Shown: positions 58,160-64,000 of the stretch, piece after piece
Layout of the letters: each line of letters opens with the position of its first letter
Position numbering within the stretch: the stretch's first letter is position 1
NCBI RefSeq assembly: GCF_004684905.1
Contig: NZ_SRJC01000001.1
Coordinates: forward strand, 372,001 to 436,000
Direction of reading: 5' to 3'
DNA: 64,000 nucleotides
Source: Halobacillus salinus
GTDB taxonomy: Bacteria; Bacillota; Bacilli; Bacillales; Halobacillaceae
Notes under the pieces: generated by a model
Seen by the model: only the letters and a program-made list of their open reading frames with translations
What the model was told of the DNA's origin: nothing
Database searches by the model: none
Program-made: the position numbers and the translations under genes

Positions 58160-59885
58160 AGGGGGAGACTTCTTAATTGAAGATATCGCGAAAGAAGCAA
58201 TTTTCACCCCCGAAGATCGAAGTGACGAACACAGAATGATTGCAGACACAGCTCGACAATTTATTTCCCGGGAAATCCATCCGTACATCAAACGGTTGGA
58301 ACAAGGGGACTTTCCGTTTGTCGCAGAGAAAATGAAGCAGGCAGGTGAATTGGGGTTACTCGCTCATAGCATTCCCGAAAAATATGAAGGGCTCGGCTTG
58401 GATAAAATCAGTAAAGGTATTGTTGGGGAGGCGCTTGGAAATGCAAGTGGATATAGCGTAGCTCACTCCAATCACACCTGTATTGCTACCCTTCCAATCA
58501 CGTATTTTGGTACAAAGGAGCAAAAAGAAAAGTACCTACCGAAGCTTGCGTCGGGAGAATACTTAGGAGCTTATTGCCTTACCGAGCCGGAAGCTGGATC
58601 TGATGCCCTGGCAGCGAAAACAACAGCAGTATTGAATGCAACCGGCACGCATTATCTATTGAATGGAACGAAGATCTATATTACAAATGCGTCATTTGCT
58701 GATACTTTCATTGTTTATGCTAAAGTCGACAGCAAACATTTCACTGCATTTATCGTGGAGAAGAACTTTCCTGGCCTCTCAATCGGACCGGAGGAAGATA
58801 AACTAGGTATCAAAGGATCCTCAACGTGTTCAGTTCATATGGAGGATTGTCAGGTTCCTGTGGAAAACGTGATAGGAGAGGTTGGAAAGGGGCACTTGAT
58901 TGCCTTGAACGTATTGAATCTTGGTAGGTTCAATCTCGGTTTCGCCACTTTAGGTGCAGCGAAGCATAGCTTCAAGCTTGCACTTGAACACGTTACAGAA
59001 CGGAAGCAGTTTAAACAGCCGATCGGAGAGTTCCCCGCAACCAAAGAAAAAATAGCAAACATGGCCGCGGAACTTTACGCGACAGAATCCCTTTTATACC
59101 GTACTGCAGGGCATGTTGAATCGGCACTTGCTCCATATGAAGACTCTGATGACTTCAAAGGGACGGCGAAAGCGATGAATGAACATGCCTTAGAGTCTGC
59201 TATTTGCAAAATTGTCGGCTCTGAGACGCTTGATGAAGTAGTGGATGAAGCGCTCCAACTTCACGGTGGGGCAGGTTACATTAAAGGGTATCCAATTGAA
59301 CAGGCTTACCGCGATTCGCGAATCAACCGTATTTTCGAAGGGACGAATGAAATCAACCGTCTTCTAATTCCAGGGAACTTCTACAAGAAGATGGCCAAAG
59401 GTTCTTTTGATTCACAGTCCCTTCTTGAAAAAGCACAGCGCTCGCTTCGAACAGGGGCATTTAAAAACCAAGAAGGCCCTCTGCATGAATTGAAGCAGCC
59501 ACTTGCCTTATTCAAAGACTTGTACTTAATTTGTGCTGGTCTAGCATTCTTCAAATATGGTGATTCCATGAAGTCTGAGCAGGAGACTTTGATGAAATTA
59601 GCGGATCTTGCTATTGCTATTTATGCATGTGAGTCCGTGATTTTAAGAACGGAAAAAGTACAAGACTCTGAATGGAAAGAGAAGCTTGCATACACTTTCC
59701 TTGAGAATACCAGCTTACAAGTGCAGCAATCCGTTATCCCGATGTTGTCCACGTTACTGACGGGAGAGGAAAGAACGAAAACGGTAGGGCAAGTGTCTAT
59801 GCTTCTCGCTGCCTACTCTTGGCCGGATTCGATCGAGCGCAGAAGAGAACTTGCAGACTACTATTATGACCAAAAAAACTATTAA
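58134..59885 (+). CDS. Acyl-CoA dehydrogenase, long form (FadE-like)
   Basis: A 583-residue enzyme. The FAD/substrate segment AYCLTEPEAGSDALAAKT is near residue 148, and the catalytic Glu is in NRIFEGTNEINRLLIPGNF near 410. A C-terminal extension of about 170 residues is like that of Bacillus FadE/YusJ. It introduces the 2,3 double bond in acyl-CoA. It overlaps comB by 26 bp and has AAGGAG before the ATG. Confidence 0.9.
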   Translation: MNPVKHLVEGGDFLIEDIAKEAIFTPEDRSDEHRMIADTARQFISREIHPYIKRLEQGDFPFVAEKMKQAGELGLLAHSIPEKYEGLGLDKISKGIVGEALGNASGYSVAHSNHTCIATLPITYFGTKEQKEKYLPKLASGEYLGAYCLTEPEAGSDALAAKTTAVLNATGTHYLLNGTKIYITNASFADTFIVYAKVDSKHFTAFIVEKNFPGLSIGPEEDKLGIKGSSTCSVHMEDCQVPVENVIGEVGKGHLIALNVLNLGRFNLGFATLGAAKHSFKLALEHVTERKQFKQPIGEFPATKEKIANMAAELYATESLLYRTAGHVESALAPYEDSDDFKGTAKAMNEHALESAICKIVGSETLDEVVDEALQLHGGAGYIKGYPIEQAYRDSRINRIFEGTNEINRLLIPGNFYKKMAKGSFDSQSLLEKAQRSLRTGAFKNQEGPLHELKQPLALFKDLYLICAGLAFFKYGDSMKSEQETLMKLADLAIAIYACESVILRTEKVQDSEWKEKLAYTFLENTSLQVQQSVIPMLSTLLTGEERTKTVGQVSMLLAAYSWPDSIERRRELADYYYDQKNY

Positions 59886-59905
59886 TCTTAAAGGAGCTGG
59901 AGAAA

Positions 59906-60691
59906 ATGAGTTTAGGAAATGAGCATGTAGCAGTACAGGTGAATGGTCCGGTAATGTCTTGTGTGTTGAATAGACCCGATGCCCTTAATGCTTTCTCCGA
60001 TCAGATGATTATCGGACTACAACAAGCATTACGGGAAGCGAAAGAGAACGAAGATATTAAAACAGTCGTCTTATCGGGAGCGGGGCGTGCCTTCTCTGCT
60101 GGAGGAGATGTGAAGAATATGGGGGATGCGACAGCTCAGCACATCTATGATCATGTTGGAATCTTAAATGAGTTGATTCTGCAAATCAAAGAATTACCGA
60201 AACCGGTCATTGCAGTCGTTCATGGGTATGCAGCCGGGGCAGGTTTCAACCTTGCACTTGCCTGTGATCAAATCTTAGCAGGTGAAGAAAGTAAGTTCGT
60301 GTTGAGCTTTGCTCAAGTGGGACTCGTTGCTGATGGAGGCGGCCATTATTTCCTTAGTCGAATACTTGGACCTTACCGTGCGAAGGAGCTGTTGTTCCGA
60401 GCGGAGCCGGTTCCTGTGGAAACGGCAGTCGAATGGGGTCTTGTCAATCGAGTGTTTCCCCTGGATCAACTGGAAGAGGAAGCCATGAACTATGCTGTAG
60501 CGTTGTCTAAAGGACCTGGGCGTGCGATGGCGATGATGAAGCGGTTAGTCGATGAAGCGGACCATGCAGACTTAGCATCGATCCTCGAGCAAGAACGAGT
60601 AACGCAGACGATGATGGTTTCAACGGATGATCATAAAGAAGGCGTTCAAGCCTTTAAAGAAAAACGAAAACCTGTCTTTGCAGGGAAATAA
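59906..60691 (+). CDS. Enoyl-CoA hydratase/isomerase
   Basis: A 261-residue crotonase-fold protein. The oxyanion-hole segments are SGAGRAFSAGGDVKNMG (near residue 60) and HGYAAGAGFNLALACD (near 110). It hydrates 2-enoyl-CoA or shifts double bonds. AAAGGAGCTGG precedes the ATG. Ninth gene of the operon. Confidence 0.9.
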   Translation: MSLGNEHVAVQVNGPVMSCVLNRPDALNAFSDQMIIGLQQALREAKENEDIKTVVLSGAGRAFSAGGDVKNMGDATAQHIYDHVGILNELILQIKELPKPVIAVVHGYAAGAGFNLALACDQILAGEESKFVLSFAQVGLVADGGGHYFLSRILGPYRAKELLFRAEPVPVETAVEWGLVNRVFPLDQLEEEAMNYAVALSKGPGRAMAMMKRLVDEADHADLASILEQERVTQTMMVSTDDHKEGVQAFKEKRKPVFAGK

Positions 60692-60702
60692 GGAGGATAA
60701 TG

Positions 60703-61677
60703 ATGCGTGCCATACAATTTAAGCAATTTGGAGGTCCGGATGTTTTAGAACCGGTCGATGTGGATGAACCAATTCTTGAGAGTGACCAAGTGCTCATCAA
60801 AGTGAAGGCGATCGGTGTGAATTATGCAGATACGGCCAGAAGAGAGGGCGCTTATGTTGTTCCGACTCCGCTTCCTTTCATACCAGGTGCGGAAGTGGCT
60901 GGTGTTGTAGAGGATGTAGGAAACCCCGATTCCCGTTTCAAAAAAGGAGATCGTGTGGTTACTTTGATTGGGTCAGGCGGTTATGCGGAGTATGTAGCAG
61001 CGAAAGAACAAACGCTTATCCCGATACCGGACAACGTAGACGACCAAATGGCAGTTGCGCTTCCTTTACAAGGATTAACGGCCTATCACATTTTGCTTAC
61101 GATGGGTCGGATGGAAAAAGGGGAAACAGTCCTGGTTCATGCTGCAGCAGGAGGTGTCGGTTCTCTTGCTGTTCAGCTGGCGAAACACTATGGAGCTGGT
61201 AATGTAATTGCTACTGCAAGTTCTGACGCGAAGCTTGCTCTGGCGAAAGAATTAGGTGCTGATCATGTTGTTAACTATACAGAACCGAACTGGCGTGAAG
61301 CTGTTCTCGAGGCGAGTGATGGTAGAGGTGTCGATGTAGCTTTGGAAATGGCAGGCGGAGAGGTATTTCATGAGACGATCAAATGCATGCGGCCGTTTGG
61401 CCGGGTCGTCACATACGGAGTTGCCAGTGGCGAGATGCCTCAACTTAACGCAGCGGGCTTGATGAACCGGAATCTATCTGTGATCGGATTCTTCCTACCT
61501 CAAATTATGAAAAAGCCGGTCTTGTTTGAGAAGAGCTTACAAGAGTTACTCCTTCTAGTGAAATATGGAGATTTGAAACTGACAGTCGGAGGCGTGTTCG
61601 GGTTAGAGGAAGCGGCTCATGTCCATGAGATCATGCAGGCAAGAAAAACAAAAGGAAAGCTTGTGCTTACACCTTAA
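60703..61677 (+). CDS. Zinc-type alcohol dehydrogenase-like NADPH:quinone reductase (Qor-like)
   Basis: A 324-residue medium-chain reductase without the catalytic zinc ligands: GAEVAGVVEDVG near residue 62 and the NADP-binding VHAAAGGVGSLAVQLAK near 145. QOR-like enzymes reduce quinones or alpha,beta-unsaturated carbonyls such as enoyl compounds. ATG 60703 is six bases from AGGAGG. Last gene of the operon. Confidence 0.87.
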   Translation: MRAIQFKQFGGPDVLEPVDVDEPILESDQVLIKVKAIGVNYADTARREGAYVVPTPLPFIPGAEVAGVVEDVGNPDSRFKKGDRVVTLIGSGGYAEYVAAKEQTLIPIPDNVDDQMAVALPLQGLTAYHILLTMGRMEKGETVLVHAAAGGVGSLAVQLAKHYGAGNVIATASSDAKLALAKELGADHVVNYTEPNWREAVLEASDGRGVDVALEMAGGEVFHETIKCMRPFGRVVTYGVASGEMPQLNAAGLMNRNLSVIGFFLPQIMKKPVLFEKSLQELLLLVKYGDLKLTVGGVFGLEEAAHVHEIMQARKTKGKLVLTP

Positions 61678-61684
61678 TGGATCC

Positions 61685-61720
61685 AAAGACTTCCCTGATG
61701 ATGGGAAGTCTTTTTTTCTA
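61685..61720 (+). terminator. Terminator of the acyl-CoA operon
   Basis: The 11-bp stem AAAGACTTCCC / GGGAAGTCTTT is followed by seven T. Confidence 0.92.
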
Positions 61721-61804
61721 CAATGTTGTTTTGCTTCTTGCAGGAATATGCAGGATGTTTATGGAAAAAGATATGTTGCACCCTAAAATAAGAGGAGAAT
61801 CGAC

Positions 61805-62356
61805 ATGTTTGTACATAAAATAGATGAAGAATTGGAATTGAAACTGATTGGTTTAGAGGATGTGGAAGAACTATATGAATTAGCGGATCGTTCAAGAGAT
61901 CACTTGGGGACATGGCTTCCGTGGATCGAACATACGAAGTCCGAAGCGGATACTAAAGACTTTATAAAGTCCGCTATGAAGAGATACGGCGAAGCAAATG
62001 GGATGGTCGTGTGTATCGTTTTCAAAGGGGAGATTGCAGGAACAATCGATCTGCATGAATTGGATTGGAATAATAAGAAGACGAGCATTGGTTACTGGAT
62101 GGGGGAGCGGTTCAAAGGGCAAGGGCTTCTTACTCGTTCGTGTAAAGCTCTATTCACCTATGCATTTCGTGAGTTGAATCTTAACCGAATAGAAATTAGG
62201 GCAGATGTTAGAAATACGAAGAGTCGTGCTGTACCAGAGCGATTAGGTTTTGTGAACGAAGGAACGATTCGTGCGGCGGCTATGCTTTATGATGAGCCTT
62301 CAGACCATGTGGTGTACGGGATGTTAGCGGGTGAGTGGCATGATGATAAAGATTGA
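61805..62356 (+). CDS. RimL/YdaF-like ribosomal-protein serine N-acetyltransferase
   Basis: A 183-residue GNAT. It has DHLGTWLPWIEHTKSEADT near residue 32 and the acetyl-CoA loop GERFKGQGLLTRSC near 101, both typical of the YdaF/RimL group. RADVRNTKSRAVPERLGF appears near 138. It probably acetylates an N-terminal amine of a ribosomal or other protein. AGAGGAGAATCGAC precedes the ATG. The next gene overlaps its end. Confidence 0.85.
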   Translation: MFVHKIDEELELKLIGLEDVEELYELADRSRDHLGTWLPWIEHTKSEADTKDFIKSAMKRYGEANGMVVCIVFKGEIAGTIDLHELDWNNKKTSIGYWMGERFKGQGLLTRSCKALFTYAFRELNLNRIEIRADVRNTKSRAVPERLGFVNEGTIRAAAMLYDEPSDHVVYGMLAGEWHDDKD

Positions 62357-63164
62357 ATCGATCCAACGAACCTCACCAGCTAAGGAAGAGTGTGAAGATG
62401 CTCTGACGATGAACAAGGGAGCGGGTGTCTATGCCGTGTTCGACGGGGCGACTCCATTAGTCCCCTTTCGAGATAGCGACGACCACAATGGCGCTTACTT
62501 GGCTTCTAATACCTTTAAGAGGCACTTCGACCAGATGGAGGAAGGCGATTCACTGAAAGGTGTTATAAAAGAAGCAAATCGAGATCTCCGGCAGCAAATG
62601 ATTTCCGCAAACATTGATTTGTCGAAAGGGTATGAGCGCTGGACCACTTGTGTTGCTGCAGTCAAAATAGAAGACTCCCACTTTGAGTATGCTCATTTGG
62701 GAGATTGTATGATCATCTTTGAAGATAAGGATGGCGAGAAGGTAATCTTAACGGAAGATACCGTGGAAGGAATAAGTGAGCGTGCGAGGAAGAAACGAGA
62801 CGACGATCGTAAGCGAGGAGTTCCAGTACCAGAAGAGTCTTATTTCAAAGATAGAATAGAAGCTTTGAAATATAACCGGACCCTAGCTAATATGGAGGGT
62901 GGATATACAGTTGCGGATGGAATGCCGGCCGCTATTGACGCTTTACAGGCGGGTAATGTATCAATGGAGAAAGTGAGAGAGATTCTTATACTATCGGATG
63001 GATTGTTCCACCCAGACTGGTCTTTAGATAGAGTATTCAACGAAATCCAACAAAGTGGATTAAATGACTATGTAGAGCAGTTAACCGAATTGCTAGGAGA
63101 ACAAAATGCTCATATAGACGATCGAACAGCCATAAGAATACAATGGGGAGCGCTTGATAGATGA
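62340..63164 (+). CDS. PP2C-like serine/threonine phosphatase domain protein
   Basis: A 274-residue protein. The PP2C motifs appear in order: EDALTMN, YAVFDGATPL (metal Asp), YAHLGDCMII, ILILSDGLFHPD, and late IDDRTAIRI. Metal-binding Asp residues are therefore present. An insert with many Lys/Arg (ERARKKRDDDRKRGVP) lies near residue 150. The target is unknown. It starts inside the acetyltransferase gene at ATG 62340 or 62343, so the two are coupled. Confidence 0.82.
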   Translation: MMIKIESIQRTSPAKEECEDALTMNKGAGVYAVFDGATPLVPFRDSDDHNGAYLASNTFKRHFDQMEEGDSLKGVIKEANRDLRQQMISANIDLSKGYERWTTCVAAVKIEDSHFEYAHLGDCMIIFEDKDGEKVILTEDTVEGISERARKKRDDDRKRGVPVPEESYFKDRIEALKYNRTLANMEGGYTVADGMPAAIDALQAGNVSMEKVREILILSDGLFHPDWSLDRVFNEIQQSGLNDYVEQLTELLGEQNAHIDDRTAIRIQWGALDR

Positions 63165-63187
63165 GGGGGATCCATCAAGCGTTCTTC

Positions 63188-63856
63188 TTATTTTACGATG
63201 GCAATAAGGAAGCCGTCATATCCTTTGCTACCTACGGTTTGTATGGCGGTCGATTCGATACTCGGATGGTCTGAAAGGTAATCGAACATTTGGCGGATAC
63301 CTTGGACGCTTTCATCTTCATGATCAGAATCTAAAACTGCCCCGTTTCGGACGACGTTGTCCACGACGATACATGTTCCTGGGTGTGATAGTTTCAGTGC
63401 TTCTTCCACATAGCGAGAATTGTTTTGTTTATCGGCATCAATAAAGACGAAGTCGAAATCATGAAACCCTTTTTCAGGCAACTGAGGGAAGGTCTCTATG
63501 GCAGCCCCGATGAGAATCTCGACCTTATCGTCTAATCTGGCTTTTTTAAGATTTCGCTTTGCTACTTCTGCATGCTTAGCTGAATATTCAAGTGAAACCA
63601 ACTGACCATCATCAGGAAGGGCGCGTGCAAGCCATATCGTACTATAGCCTCCGAGCGTACCGACCTCAAGAATATTTTTCGCTTTGGATAGAGATGCGAT
63701 CATATGAAGCATTTTCCCTTCAACAGGAGAAACATTAATGGAAGGCAACCCTTCCTCTGCATTGGTTTGCAACACATTTTCTAAAACCGGATCATATGAA
63801 ATCAGTTTATCTGTCGTGTATTGATCAAACTCATGCCACGTTTTCGGTGAATTCAT
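63188..63856 (-). CDS. Class I SAM-dependent O-methyltransferase
   Basis: A 222-residue enzyme of the caffeoyl-CoA/catechol O-methyltransferase group. SAM-binding motif I is ILEVGTLGGYSTIWLA (near residue 62), FVFIDADKQNNSRYVEEAL (metal-binding Asp, near 137), and VVDNVVRNGAV (near 165). It methylates small hydroxyl substrates; the substrate is unknown. Divergent from the gene at 63974, convergent with the PP2C-like gene. Confidence 0.88.
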   Translation of the reverse strand: MNSPKTWHEFDQYTTDKLISYDPVLENVLQTNAEEGLPSINVSPVEGKMLHMIASLSKAKNILEVGTLGGYSTIWLARALPDDGQLVSLEYSAKHAEVAKRNLKKARLDDKVEILIGAAIETFPQLPEKGFHDFDFVFIDADKQNNSRYVEEALKLSHPGTCIVVDNVVRNGAVLDSDHEDESVQGIRQMFDYLSDHPSIESTAIQTVGSKGYDGFLIAIVK

Positions 63857-63973
63857 GTATTCTACCTCCCTTTCATTCCTTCTTTAATACTAATTATACA
63901 GAAGAAGAGGGAAATCCTTCTTCTAGAAAGGGAGCGGGAAGAGATTGCTAGCTAGTTACGAGGAGGTGGGAGT

Positions 63974-64000
63974 ATGATTACTGGGGCCTATTTAATGTTA
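63974..64000 (+). CDS. Start of a truncated gene
   Basis: ATG 63974 follows GAGGAGGTGGGAGT, a strong ribosome site. Only MITGAYLML is visible before the window ends; the hydrophobic start suggests a membrane or exported protein. The family cannot be told. Confidence 0.5.

Overview
The window looks like chromosome of a moderately halophilic, endospore-forming member of the Bacillaceae, most like Halobacillus or a close relative. This rests on the gene content, not on a database search. Shine-Dalgarno sequences are strong (AAGGAGG type), and GTG and TTG starts are common. There are T-box, S-box and THI-box leaders, a Spo0E-like phosphatase, a CotY/CotZ spore coat protein and an RsbR-type stressosome protein. 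Two NhaC-type Na+/H+ antiporters and a three-gene proline operon without a T-box fit a salt-adapted cell. No rRNA, tRNA, prophage, insertion sequence or CRISPR array was found.

Layout. 1-9.9 kb: acetyltransferases, a CHY zinc-finger protein, an NhaC antiporter, azoreductase, a Gfo/Idh/MocA oxidoreductase, RidA, several conserved unknowns, and a Spo0E-like gene abutting an arylamine-N-acetyltransferase-like gene. 10-17.3 kb: CstA, then a TPP-riboswitch operon (substrate-binding protein, thiamine-binding protein, permease, ATPase, TatD-like hydrolase), then a YutJ-like flavoprotein. 17.5-23.7 kb: membrane protein, C45 acyltransferase, FabI, a P-loop kinase, glutamate dehydrogenase, a decayed acetyltransferase, DinB, and a field of hairpin repeats. 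23.7-29.1 kb: PEP carboxylase and a second NhaC antiporter behind a sigma-B-like promoter. 29.2-36 kb: an AirS/YhcY-type sensor kinase and regulator, S-box-controlled MsrA, DUF1835 and EutH. 36-44.2 kb: transporters, YkuK, a TspO-like protein, T-box-controlled ArgS, a frameshifted DUF421 gene and a thioredoxin-like protein.

44.2-47.8 kb is the proline operon (P5C reductase, glutamate 5-kinase, glutamyl-phosphate reductase), with a consensus cre box and a sigma-A promoter. It is followed by 21-bp tandem repeats and a decayed NERD nuclease gene. 49-52.3 kb holds a nucleotidyltransferase, an RsbRD-like STAS protein, DinB and CotY/Z. 52.4-61.7 kb is a ten-gene acyl-CoA catabolic operon with its own TetR repressor and a palindromic operator beside the promoter. 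It encodes an ACAD11-like dehydrogenase and a separate APH-type kinase, the two halves of animal ACAD10/11, together with an SDR, beta-oxidation enzymes, a thioesterase and a ComB-like phosphatase. I read it as a route for hydroxylated (for example 4-hydroxy) fatty acids, and it is the most interesting system here. 61.8-64 kb: an acetyltransferase, a PP2C-like phosphatase, an O-methyltransferase and the first codons of another gene.
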